This document shows, piece after piece, positions 10,439 to 19,110 of a stretch of 64,000 bases of DNA (within the stretch, counting starts at the first letter, position 1; every line of letters begins with the position of its first letter). Location: NCBI RefSeq assembly GCF_000416985.1, contig NZ_ATDL01000007.1, positions 144,151-208,150 on the forward strand, written 5' to 3'. The DNA is from Sphingobacterium paucimobilis HER1398 (GTDB lineage: Bacteria > Bacteroidota > Bacteroidia > Sphingobacteriales > Sphingobacteriaceae). The position numbers and the translations under genes were made by a program. The notes under the pieces are model-generated. The model saw only the letters and a program-made list of their open reading frames with translations, was not told the DNA's origin and ran no database searches.

Positions 10439-11806
10439 ATGATAATCAATAAAAGAATGAACTTAAAGACTGTATTAGTAGCAGTTGTGCTGGCGACAGG
10501 GCTATCTATCGCGTGGTCACCTTTGCAGGCACAACATAATCTCGCAGGTATCGATGTAGAAGAGCCGAAGGTTGTAAAAACAGATGGAGTAGAATTTGCT
10601 GTTTTACCCGATAAGAAAGATTGGATCTATAAAATTGGCGAAAAGCCAATGTTTAAAATAAAGCTGTTCGTTGACGGAGAGCCTGTTGCTAATGCAAATA
10701 TGACGTATATGGTAGGAATGGAGAAAATGGAACCTATTTCTAAAGGGACGATTTCCTTAGAGCAAGGTTATGCCGAGCTTCCCGGAGAAGTGGTCAGTAC
10801 CGCTGGTTTTCTTCGTTGTGACGTACGTGTACGTGTAAAGGATAAGATTTATAAGTCAGTAGCGACTGTAGCTTTTGAACCTGAAACCATTAAACCTACG
10901 GTAGTGATGCCTACCGATTTTAAAGCTTTTTGGGCAGAGGCAATTGCTAAGTCAAAGACGACTCCACTAAATACAAAGCTCACTCCAATATCGGATAGAA
11001 GCACGAGTGATGTAGATGTTTACCAGGTTGAATATCAGTTTTATAATGATGGAGTAAAGAGCTTTTTTGGTGTGTTGTCGATTCCTAAGAAGGAAGGAAA
11101 GTATCCAGCTATTATTCGTTTTCCGGGAGCTGGGTGGGCGCCGCTTGGAGGGGATCCCGGTACAGCAGCAAAGGGATTTATAACACTGGATCTATATATT
11201 CATGGTAAACCTGTCATCCATGATAAAGCTTTCTATGCGGACCTACAGGTTAATGAGTTAAAGGATTACCAATATAAAGGTATTGCCAATAGAGACTCTT
11301 TTTATTACAAAAATGTGGTATTGGGTTGTGTGCGTTCGGTAGATTTAGTTTATTCCTTACCGCAATTCGACGGTAAGAATGTTGGCGGCTGGGGTTCCAG
11401 TCAGGGTGGAGCATTGTCCATTATTACCACCTCTCTGGAAAAACGGATCAATTATATGGTCGCATTGTGTCCAGCTATGTGTGATTTCACAGGATATCTG
11501 AATAACAGAGCAGGAGGATGGCCTCATTTCTTTACCAAGCCAGAATTGTATAAGGACAATCAAGAGACCGTAATGAAGAGTTTGTCTTATTTTGATGTGG
11601 TCAATTTCGCTAAAGACATTAGTGTCCCGGCCTATTTATCATGGGGATTCAACGATGTTACAACCCCACCGACGACCTGTTTTGCCGCTTATAATGCAAT
11701 ACAATCTCCAAAGCAGTTGTATATTATACCTGAGGGGGAACATAAAATATATCCAGCACAACGCACCAAAACCTACGCTTGGCTGACAAAAAATCTTGTG
11801 AAATAA
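10439..11806 (+). CDS. Acetyl-xylan-esterase-like (AXE1/CE7-type) secreted alpha/beta hydrolase
   Basis: A secreted alpha/beta hydrolase of about 455 residues. The ATG at 10439 or the one at 10457 both give a good signal peptide ending LQAQ; an upstream TTG at 10430 is less likely. The N-terminal 130 residues look like an Ig-like domain. The catalytic domain resembles acetyl xylan esterase (AXE1): nucleophile serine in GGWGSSQGG (about residue 320), acid Asp in SWGFNDVTTPP, and His in PEGEHKIYP. CE7 enzymes remove acetyl groups from sugars. As the last gene before the terminator in the lyase operon, it probably deacetylates the same polysaccharide or its fragments; that link is inferred from position. 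Confidence 0.82.
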   Translation: MIINKRMNLKTVLVAVVLATGLSIAWSPLQAQHNLAGIDVEEPKVVKTDGVEFAVLPDKKDWIYKIGEKPMFKIKLFVDGEPVANANMTYMVGMEKMEPISKGTISLEQGYAELPGEVVSTAGFLRCDVRVRVKDKIYKSVATVAFEPETIKPTVVMPTDFKAFWAEAIAKSKTTPLNTKLTPISDRSTSDVDVYQVEYQFYNDGVKSFFGVLSIPKKEGKYPAIIRFPGAGWAPLGGDPGTAAKGFITLDLYIHGKPVIHDKAFYADLQVNELKDYQYKGIANRDSFYYKNVVLGCVRSVDLVYSLPQFDGKNVGGWGSSQGGALSIITTSLEKRINYMVALCPAMCDFTGYLNNRAGGWPHFFTKPELYKDNQETVMKSLSYFDVVNFAKDISVPAYLSWGFNDVTTPPTTCFAAYNAIQSPKQLYIIPEGEHKIYPAQRTKTYAWLTKNLVK

Positions 11807-11826
11807 TAAATAATAAGTGAAGTTAG

Positions 11827-11860
11827 GCCCTTGGTAACTCGTTTTATCAGGGGCTTTTTT
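11827..11860 (+). terminator. Rho-independent terminator after the lyase operon
   Basis: A 10-bp stem (GCCCTTGGTA pairing with TATCAGGGGC, two G-U pairs) with an 8-nt loop runs directly into TTTTTT. It closes the operon that starts upstream of the window. Confidence 0.85.
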
Positions 11861-11952
11861 ATTTATTTTTTTCTTTCACACTTGTTTTTTCTTATACTTG
11901 ACATCTAAAATGTTACACTAACTAATCTGGACACGGATAAACTACTCATATT

Positions 11953-12531
11953 TTGAATAGGGAAGATCTTGAAATGGTACAGGCGATCAATGATGCTGAT
12001 CCCATAGCTTTTAAAAAGCTATTCGACAGCTATTGGAAAAAAGTGTACCGTATGGCTCTTCAGAAACTTCCCCGAGAAGAAGATGCTTCGGATATAACCC
12101 AAGACGTGTTTTATATTATATGGAAAAATAGAGGATATTGGCATGTGAAGACTAATATACAGGGGTATCTATTATCTATGTTGAGGCATAAGATATATGA
12201 TTTCTATGCACAGAGAGACAAGTTTCCGATTTTCGTTCCTCTTGATGAACAGGAAGAATATTGGGATTATAGCTTCCGCGAAGGTGAGGAGGATGATTTT
12301 TCGGAAGAAAACCAATTGGTAAAGAAGGAAATAGATGCTATGCCTGATAAGATGCGGGAAGTGTTTCTATTGAGCCGTTTTGAAAATCTTTCTGCCCAAC
12401 AGATCGCCGACAAACTGGGTATATCGGTACAAACAGTGAGAAACCAAATCTCATCTGCTTTGAAACGTTTAAAGCTGCGGTTTGGAGATAAAGTTACTTG
12501 GTTGCTGTTTTTGTTTTTCATTAAGTTTTAA
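11953..12531 (+). CDS. ECF-subfamily RNA polymerase sigma factor (FecI-like)
   Basis: A 192-residue sigma-70 family protein of the Bacteroidota FecI-like type. Region 2 is visible as PIAFKKLFDSYWKKVYRMALQKL..EDASDITQDVFYIIWKNR, and region 4 as MPDKMREVFLLSRFENLSAQQIADKLGISVQTVRNQISSALKRLK (helix-turn-helix). The hydrophobic tail is common in this family. The start used is a TTG at 11953; the first ATG at 11974 would shave off seven residues that belong to region 2.1, so TTG is preferred. It is followed by a FecR-like gene and an STN-bearing SusC, the standard transmembrane-signalling trio. The spacing to FecR is abnormal at 469 bp. Confidence 0.88.
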   Translation: MNREDLEMVQAINDADPIAFKKLFDSYWKKVYRMALQKLPREEDASDITQDVFYIIWKNRGYWHVKTNIQGYLLSMLRHKIYDFYAQRDKFPIFVPLDEQEEYWDYSFREGEEDDFSEENQLVKKEIDAMPDKMREVFLLSRFENLSAQQIADKLGISVQTVRNQISSALKRLKLRFGDKVTWLLFLFFIKF

Positions 12532-13000
12532 AAGGTGCGCCTCTCTGCCGGCGCGGGGCATGTTCGTTTCCTCTGGAGGTTGCTACGCAATTTTTCTTGA
12601 TAAAAAGGAACAAGCGATCAATAATCAACACGTGAAAAGGCGACCTTGTAACATATGGAGACTAAGGCCATAAAGCTATCACAGATTATCGTACATATTG
12701 CAGTAACCAAGGATTTCCAGTCTATGGGTGGGCAGTGTTGCGGCGACCTAGGAAACCGCACGTATAGCTTTATGTGCCGTGATGAACATAGGTTACACAG
12801 TCTTGACTCTTTGCTTCTTTCTCGTTCAAGGAGAAAGAAGAGCCCTGTCGCGGCTCGAGCGACAAGATGATGTTGATTTTAATCCTTCCTTAAGCACCAT
12901 ATACCTCACTTTTCTACAAAGAATAAAAAAATAAAAATATTTCATTCCTACATAGTATGTTTTCAAAAAAAGACAGACTATACCTATAGAACTCAAAAAT
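12532..13000. other. Unexplained 469-bp spacer between sigma and anti-sigma genes
   Basis: In this gene order the two genes usually lie close together, yet here 469 bp intervene. I see no credible gene. The stretch is richer in G+C in its first 320 bases than the AT-rich end and contains inverted repeats: GCGCC/GGCGC near 12538-12555, and a perfect 10-bp stem (CTTCTTTCTC / GAGAAAGAAG, loop 7) at 12814-12840 followed by GTCGC/GCGAC. It may be an inserted or interspersed extragenic repeat; this window holds only one copy, so that is inference. Confidence 0.5.
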
Positions 13001-14029
13001 ATGATGCTATCCAATAGGCCAAATAAGTATAAAAAGGAAGAACTGTGGAGAGGAATTGTTGCCAAAGCTCAGCAGGATGGAGATTACAGTCTCGATAGTA
13101 TTGTCGATGCGAAGGTCGTTCCTTTTTATAGGAACCAATGGGCTGTAGCTGCTGCAGTAATGGTATTGTTTCTGTCCGTATCGGTATGGATGTATCGTAG
13201 TGCTACGAATCATCAGTATCTCGGCGAAAATCAGTTGAGAGAGGTTTTTGCGGATGCAGGCACGCTATCAAAGCTCGTGCTATCCAATGGAGACACCATT
13301 TTATTGGATGACCAAAATGGGTTAGATACTAATATTGCCTATTTGGCCATTGCCGATCAAGTCTTGGATTTTCGGAAGCTACATCAAGAGGATTTACTTG
13401 ATCAGGAACAAATTGTAGAGACTGCGCGAGGAAAGCAACTGCGGATTATACTTTCTGATGGTACTGCAGTATGGCTTAACGCTTCTTCAAAGATTGTTTT
13501 TCCTGCTCGTTTTCAAGGTGACAGGCGGGAGGTAACGATTGATGGAGAAGCGTATTTTGAAGTTGCACATAATCGGAAGTCACCATTTATCGTAAAAACA
13601 GATGGGCAGCAAGTACGGGTGCTGGGTACTCATTTTAATATCAGGCAATATAAAGAAGAAGGAACAAAGGCGGTCACTTTACTAGAGGGGGCAGTACAAG
13701 TGACCAGTGCTGATAAAAGTAGTAGACCTGTTGTATTAAAGCCTGCTGAGCAGTTTATTCAGTTGGATGGAAAGACAGGACCTATTGTACAGACGTTGAG
13801 TAATCCGGGAGCGGTGATAGCCTGGAAAGACGGAGATTTCTATTTTGATGATGCTGATGCAGAGACTATTGTTAAGGAGTTGGAGCGATGGTATCCTGTG
13901 TCGATCGGTATAAAGCAGCAAGATACAACCAAGAAAATATCTGGACGTATCAAACGAACGGATTCGATGAAAGAAGTCGTTGATATGCTTCGATTCTTTG
14001 ATATCGAAATACAAGTCGAAAAAAACTAA
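13001..14029 (+). CDS. FecR-family anti-sigma factor, apparently N-terminally shortened
   Basis: A 342-residue inner-membrane anti-sigma factor. There is one transmembrane helix around residues 48-64 (WAVAAAVMVLFLSVSVWMY), then a periplasmic FecR domain (LSDGTAVWLNASSKIVFPARF..REVTIDGEAYFEVAHN..PFIVKT....VRVLGTHFNI) and the C-terminal DUF4974-like segment (FYFDDADAETIVKELERWYPVSI). The cytoplasmic part before the helix is only about 45 residues, against the roughly 80-90 usual in Bacteroidota FecR proteins. In the same frame a stop lies at 12953, and no start codon occurs between it and 13001. It should hold the sigma factor of 11953-12531 inactive until the downstream SusC signals; the short N-terminus may weaken that. 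Confidence 0.85.
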   Translation: MMLSNRPNKYKKEELWRGIVAKAQQDGDYSLDSIVDAKVVPFYRNQWAVAAAVMVLFLSVSVWMYRSATNHQYLGENQLREVFADAGTLSKLVLSNGDTILLDDQNGLDTNIAYLAIADQVLDFRKLHQEDLLDQEQIVETARGKQLRIILSDGTAVWLNASSKIVFPARFQGDRREVTIDGEAYFEVAHNRKSPFIVKTDGQQVRVLGTHFNIRQYKEEGTKAVTLLEGAVQVTSADKSSRPVVLKPAEQFIQLDGKTGPIVQTLSNPGAVIAWKDGDFYFDDADAETIVKELERWYPVSIGIKQQDTTKKISGRIKRTDSMKEVVDMLRFFDIEIQVEKN

Positions 14030-14068
14030 CAATCAATTAATTATAATTTATTTAACCTCAAAACCATT

Positions 14069-17000
14069 ATGAAGCATTTTTTCATGAAGTATAGGCACTG
14101 GAGAGCTTATCCAATACATTGGGTACTACTGTGTCTAGCTGTTTTTCACGTGGGGGTAGTGCTGGCTCAGATTAATATCTCCGTAAGGCAGAAGTCACTA
14201 CCTGGTATTTTTAGCCAGATTGAAAAGCAAAGCAATTATGTCTTTCTGTATGATAAGGCTGTTGCTGCTGTACCAGCGATTTCAATCGATTGTACCAATT
14301 GTTCTATTGAACGTTTAATCCAACTCTTAGAGAAGGAAACCAAGTTGGAATTTAAGTTGTCCGGACAGCAAGTATTGGTGAAAAAGAAGACTGAAAAGTC
14401 CGCCGAAACTTCTACTCCTGCGGTAGCCATGCAAACTGATCAAAGAGATACCATCAAAGGAAAGGTTGTTGATGAAAACGGCAAGCCAGTTGTAGGAGCG
14501 ACTTTATTGATTAAAGGAACTAAGATTGGAACGTCTACTGACAAGAATGGTAATTTCAAAATGCAGCGAATCTCGCCTGCACAGACTATCATTACGAACA
14601 GTATAGGCTACCACCCAATGGAGGTGCTGGTAGGAGCACAAAAAACATTGACGGTAGCTCTAAAAATCAAAGCACAGGAGATTGAAGATGTTGTTGTTTC
14701 CACAGGTTTGCAAAAACGTGAGAGAAGCAAGCTGGTAGGGAATGTTTCCTCGATCAAGGGAGAAGATTTGGAGGGGGCTGGAATTACGACTATCGATAAG
14801 GCACTACGTGGGAAAATGACAGGGGTGTATGTTCGGTCAAATTCTGGCCGTCCTGGAGAGACTGGTTCTATAGTGATTCGAGGTAGCAATACTATGACCG
14901 GTAATGCTGAACCATTAATTATTTTGGATGGAATGCCTTTACAGAATGGTGATGTGGCTGGCATGGATAAAACGAGTTCGAATATCAATAGCCTATTGAC
15001 CAATGGTATTGGTAATATTCCGCCCGAAGATATCGCCACGATAGATATTCTCCGAGATGCTACTGCAGCCTCTATATATGGAGCACGTGCAGCCAATGGC
15101 GTTATTGTTATTACCACGAAACGTGGGGAGGTAGGTAAAGACTACATCAATTATTCCACGAAACAAGGATTGACGATGCGTCCTGAGAATTCATTTAGTT
15201 TTATGAATTCGGCAGAGAAGATTGCGTTTGAAAGACAAATATATGACGATTTTCATCCCGGATATGGTGGTCGCGTTAATCAGCTTTTGATGCAAGCAGA
15301 TAATGGGACTATTACCCAAGACGAACTTGAAAGAAGGATAGGAGAATTAGGTGACATCAATACCGATTGGATGGGTGTCTTGTACAGTCCTGCTTATCAG
15401 CAAACGCATAATGTCTCCATGTCGGGGGGCAGTACTAAATTACAGTATAATGTATCCCTGAATTATCAAGACGCAAATGGCACTTTGATGGAGAATAAGT
15501 TTAAACAAGGTGGTATGAGTGCGAAACTGACCAGGAATATTAATGATAAGTTGTTGGTCGATTTTAACCTTTATACCACAATCAAAAAGAACAAAGAAGG
15601 CCAGTCTAAGTTAGATCCGTTCCGGTATGCTATGTTTGCTAACCCATACGAAAAGCCATATAATTCTGACGGCACCTATGCTTGGGATAAAAGCTATAGA
15701 AGTGTAGATAATGACCTTAACTATTACTCTGATCTCAATTACAAGACCTTTAATATTCTTAGAGAACTTCGCGAAAATACGTTGAGTACAGATTATGGTA
15801 ATGCTAGAGGTCAATTAGGAGTAGAATGGAAGTTTTTAGATGGTTTTCAATACCGGGGGTCAGCTGTGTTGAATTATACGAATGTACAGTCTATGGATGA
15901 GTCTCGTGAGGGAACTTACCGTTCATGGGCAGATAACAGGCTTAATGGTGCAAAAACTACAGGAGCGGGTATATTGGAGAAATTCAACTATGGATTTTTG
16001 GAGGAAAATTCGGGGAAAACCATCGACTATACTGTGCGCAATACGATAGAGTATAATAAGACATTTGTGGAGAAGCACTATGTTCAAGGATTTTTTGCCA
16101 ATGAGGTTTCCGAGCGTACAAATAATCGGTTTTCACACTTTAATCCGGTCTATCTGCAAGATTATCGGATGGCGGGATATCCATCTTGGGATGATATTCC
16201 TGCTTCTAACTATAAAAAAATGGATTTGAGTAGGTTGGGCGGTACATATTACGAAAAAGATCGTTCGGTTTCGTTCATTAGTTCGATCGCTTATGCTTAT
16301 GCTAACCGATATGTGCTGAATGCCAATTTTCGGTCAGATGGTGTGGACATTATCGGATCAAAAAATCAATTTACACCCTTGTGGTCTGCCGGTGTTAAAT
16401 GGAATGCGCATGAAGAAGCTTTTGTTCGGGAAAACCTTCCTTGGTTAAATCGTTTTGTGTTGGCGTATGGTTATGGGTATACTGGCAGTATCAACCGTTC
16501 GGTTTATCCGTTTCATACTTATGAATTGGGGGCCGTAATCTATGATGATATTGCTAAGGCAACTGCCTTTAATTATGGTAATCCTGTGTTGAAATGGGAA
16601 AGAAAGCGTGACATCAACTATGGGATTCATATGTCCGTATTGAATAGTCGTGTTAATATTGAAGCCAATTATTACGATAATAAAGTGACGGACCTATTGG
16701 ATGATGTAGCTTTGCCAGCTTCAGTGGGGCGTACTTCTTCTATGATGAATGCCGGCATTTTGTCTAACAAAGGCTGGGAGTTATCTGCTCGTGTCGACGT
16801 TGTAAAAAATAGAGACTGGTTGTGGGAGGTGGGTGCCAACCTGACAACTGTGAAGAACAATTTGGATAAAGTATATAATAAACGAACACCGAATGTGTCC
16901 TCACTCGATCCTAGAAATGTTGAAAACTATGCAATGCGGTCGTGGTTTGGATATAAGTTTAGCCATATTGATCCGACTAATGGACATATGATGGTTAATG

Positions 17001-17602
17001 CACAGCGTATCGATGGGCAAGGGGCTGTCGTTGGTGATGAAGTCATTGATCTGTCCACGATTTCTACAGCTGATCTGCAAGCCAAGTATACAACCTATTA
17101 TTTAGGCCAGCAGGATCCGAAGATGTATGGTGGATTTAATACACGCATTCGTTACAAAAATATAACCTTGACGAGCAACTTCGTATTTGCAGATGGTAAT
17201 ATGATCAAAGGTTTTCAGGATCGCCGTGAAGGACCAAGTGGAGAGACCGATGATGTGACGGCGAGTCGTACCAACCGTTTGAAAAATCAACAGTATCGCT
17301 GGAGGCAACACGGTGATGTGACGGATATTCCGTTTTATTCGCAAGGGACATCTAATTACACACGATACTTGGTGGATAAGGATATTGAGTCAGGCGCGTA
17401 TATCAAATGTACTGAACTCGGTCTGAACTGGCGTGCAAATCCAGCAATGTTCAAGAAGTTTGTGAAACAGCTTCAAATAGGTTTGCTTGCCAACAACTTA
17501 TTTACGATAACGCCTTATTCGGGTACTGATCCGGAAACTCAGATGGCATTTGGCTATCCGACAACGCGTAGTTATACATTTTCCTTAAACATTGGATTTT
17601 AA
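14069..17602 (+). CDS. SusC/RagA TonB-linked outer-membrane receptor with STN signalling domain
   Basis: A 1177-residue receptor. The signal peptide ends near residue 34 (VVLAQ). An STN domain (about 35-107, INISVRQKSLPGIFSQIEKQ...LLEKETKLEFKL) contacts FecR in the periplasm. A CarboxypepD_reg-like domain follows (about 130-210, GKVVDENGKPVVGATLLIKG), then the plug (about 215-350) and a long 22-strand-type barrel ending in ..SLNIGF with terminal Phe. SusC proteins import oligomers together with a SusD lid, and the SusD gene starts 5 bp downstream. It is the only one of the five SusC genes here with an STN domain, matching its position after the sigma/FecR pair. The cargo is unknown. Confidence 0.92.
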   Translation: MKHFFMKYRHWRAYPIHWVLLCLAVFHVGVVLAQINISVRQKSLPGIFSQIEKQSNYVFLYDKAVAAVPAISIDCTNCSIERLIQLLEKETKLEFKLSGQQVLVKKKTEKSAETSTPAVAMQTDQRDTIKGKVVDENGKPVVGATLLIKGTKIGTSTDKNGNFKMQRISPAQTIITNSIGYHPMEVLVGAQKTLTVALKIKAQEIEDVVVSTGLQKRERSKLVGNVSSIKGEDLEGAGITTIDKALRGKMTGVYVRSNSGRPGETGSIVIRGSNTMTGNAEPLIILDGMPLQNGDVAGMDKTSSNINSLLTNGIGNIPPEDIATIDILRDATAASIYGARAANGVIVITTKRGEVGKDYINYSTKQGLTMRPENSFSFMNSAEKIAFERQIYDDFHPGYGGRVNQLLMQADNGTITQDELERRIGELGDINTDWMGVLYSPAYQQTHNVSMSGGSTKLQYNVSLNYQDANGTLMENKFKQGGMSAKLTRNINDKLLVDFNLYTTIKKNKEGQSKLDPFRYAMFANPYEKPYNSDGTYAWDKSYRSVDNDLNYYSDLNYKTFNILRELRENTLSTDYGNARGQLGVEWKFLDGFQYRGSAVLNYTNVQSMDESREGTYRSWADNRLNGAKTTGAGILEKFNYGFLEENSGKTIDYTVRNTIEYNKTFVEKHYVQGFFANEVSERTNNRFSHFNPVYLQDYRMAGYPSWDDIPASNYKKMDLSRLGGTYYEKDRSVSFISSIAYAYANRYVLNANFRSDGVDIIGSKNQFTPLWSAGVKWNAHEEAFVRENLPWLNRFVLAYGYGYTGSINRSVYPFHTYELGAVIYDDIAKATAFNYGNPVLKWERKRDINYGIHMSVLNSRVNIEANYYDNKVTDLLDDVALPASVGRTSSMMNAGILSNKGWELSARVDVVKNRDWLWEVGANLTTVKNNLDKVYNKRTPNVSSLDPRNVENYAMRSWFGYKFSHIDPTNGHMMVNAQRIDGQGAVVGDEVIDLSTISTADLQAKYTTYYLGQQDPKMYGGFNTRIRYKNITLTSNFVFADGNMIKGFQDRREGPSGETDDVTASRTNRLKNQQYRWRQHGDVTDIPFYSQGTSNYTRYLVDKDIESGAYIKCTELGLNWRANPAMFKKFVKQLQIGLLANNLFTITPYSGTDPETQMAFGYPTTRSYTFSLNIGF

Positions 17603-17607
17603 TTGAC

Positions 17608-19092
17608 ATGAAGAAGCTATTTTTATTTTATATATTGATTGGAGGGGTATTGCTCCAGGGGTGTAAAGAATTTTTGGACCTACCTCCAAAAAATCAGCGG
17701 GCAGTCACGACCTTAAGTGATCTGAAGTCGGTACTTGCTGGGTACCTTGATGCCTTTGCTAAGTCGAACACACAACCAATTGTAGGTCCATATCCTATTG
17801 TCACGGAAGATCAGAACATGATGTTTGAAGCTTATTCGGATAATTTCGACTTCAAAGCTAATATGGGACAATATGTGAATCCGCAGAATAACAATAAAAA
17901 CGAAAAGTTTTACGCGAATAATCTACTGTTTAACAATATAGAGACTGTAGATGCTATTTGGAATAAGTATTATGAAACAATTGGTTTTCTCAATGCATTG
18001 ATCGATCAGAGCGATGAATTGGTAATAGCGGATCCGAATGAGTTACTACGTGTGAAAGGAGAGATGTTGGTACACCGAGCATATTATGTTTTCAAGTTAC
18101 AACAATATTTTGCTCCAATGGATGATGAAAGCATGGGTATCCCTCTGTATCTGCATAGTGGCAAAGAGGTGATCGGTGTAGAGATGAAACGTAAGAAATC
18201 CTCTGAAGTATATACTGTGATTATTGAAGATTTGAAAAAATCGCTGGAATACTTTCATTCAGTTGGAGCCAAAGAAGGATACTCTCGGTTTTTCAATGAA
18301 CGTTTTATCCAGAATCTATTGGCTCAGGTGTATTGGTTTAAGGCTGAAACCGCTTCTAAAGCACCAGATGATTATCAAAGTGCTATTCAATATGCGAAAG
18401 GAGCTATTGCCGGGGTGGATGAACGGATTCCTAGCACCCTAGCAGCCTTTCAAAGTGTACAACAGAATTTGGATACACAATATCCAGCAATCTATATGCA
18501 AGGCCGTAATTATGGTGGTATTGCGGGCTTTTTTGGATCACCCTGGGATTACATGGGGTTTGCGCCCGCTAACCTTATTGTAGCTTCAGATTTGTTGGCT
18601 TTATTTGATAATAATGATTTTCGTAAAGAGGCATATTTTGTTAATAATACGTTGTCTTCAGCCTGGCCAGATGGAGCAGCATATGGAGCTAAGTACGTAC
18701 GCGTACACTTATTTACACCGGAGGAAGCTTATTTGATTCTTGCGGAAGCCTACTTCAGGAATAATGAAGAAGGAGAGGCTTTAAATACACTGAATAAATT
18801 TAAAGGTTTTCGAGGAGCGACGGTTAAAAACAATTTGACCGGAGAGAATTTATTAAATGAAATTATTAACGAACGTCGTAAAGAATTTTTTACGGATACG
18901 GACAAACGATGGATAGATTTGAAACGTTACAAAATTGGAAATATCTCTAGAAATTTGAGGTTTTTTGATAAGAATTTTGACGTTAAGGTGTCAGCCAATG
19001 ATTACCATTATGCCTTGCCAATTCCTTTAGCAGAGCTTCAGGAAAATCCAGATATCGTGCCTAATGAGGGCTGGAATCCAATCATTTTTTAA
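17608..19092 (+). CDS. SusD/RagB-family outer-membrane lipoprotein
   Basis: A 494-residue lipoprotein with a lipobox (LLQGC, Cys near residue 19) after a short signal peptide. It has the typical SusD start KEFLDLPPKNQ, internal TPR-like helices, and the conserved C-terminal phrase LNEIINERRKEFFTDTDKRWIDLKRYK followed by YALPIPLAELQENPDIVPNEGW. It caps the SusC barrel of 14069-17602 and binds its ligand at the surface. It is tightly linked upstream (5 bp) and downstream (18 bp). Confidence 0.92.
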   Translation: MKKLFLFYILIGGVLLQGCKEFLDLPPKNQRAVTTLSDLKSVLAGYLDAFAKSNTQPIVGPYPIVTEDQNMMFEAYSDNFDFKANMGQYVNPQNNNKNEKFYANNLLFNNIETVDAIWNKYYETIGFLNALIDQSDELVIADPNELLRVKGEMLVHRAYYVFKLQQYFAPMDDESMGIPLYLHSGKEVIGVEMKRKKSSEVYTVIIEDLKKSLEYFHSVGAKEGYSRFFNERFIQNLLAQVYWFKAETASKAPDDYQSAIQYAKGAIAGVDERIPSTLAAFQSVQQNLDTQYPAIYMQGRNYGGIAGFFGSPWDYMGFAPANLIVASDLLALFDNNDFRKEAYFVNNTLSSAWPDGAAYGAKYVRVHLFTPEEAYLILAEAYFRNNEEGEALNTLNKFKGFRGATVKNNLTGENLLNEIINERRKEFFTDTDKRWIDLKRYKIGNISRNLRFFDKNFDVKVSANDYHYALPIPLAELQENPDIVPNEGWNPIIF

Positions 19093-19110
19093 TCTAATCG
19101 AAATACGATA

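Noticed and set aside
12482..12870. Two short plus-strand frames in the sigma/FecR gap
   Set aside because: Odd composition, no signal, domain or start context, and one overlaps the sigma gene; treated as non-coding.
14608..15117. 169-codon minus-strand frame opposite the SusC plug
   Set aside because: Mirror of a conserved coding region; the plus-strand protein fully explains it.
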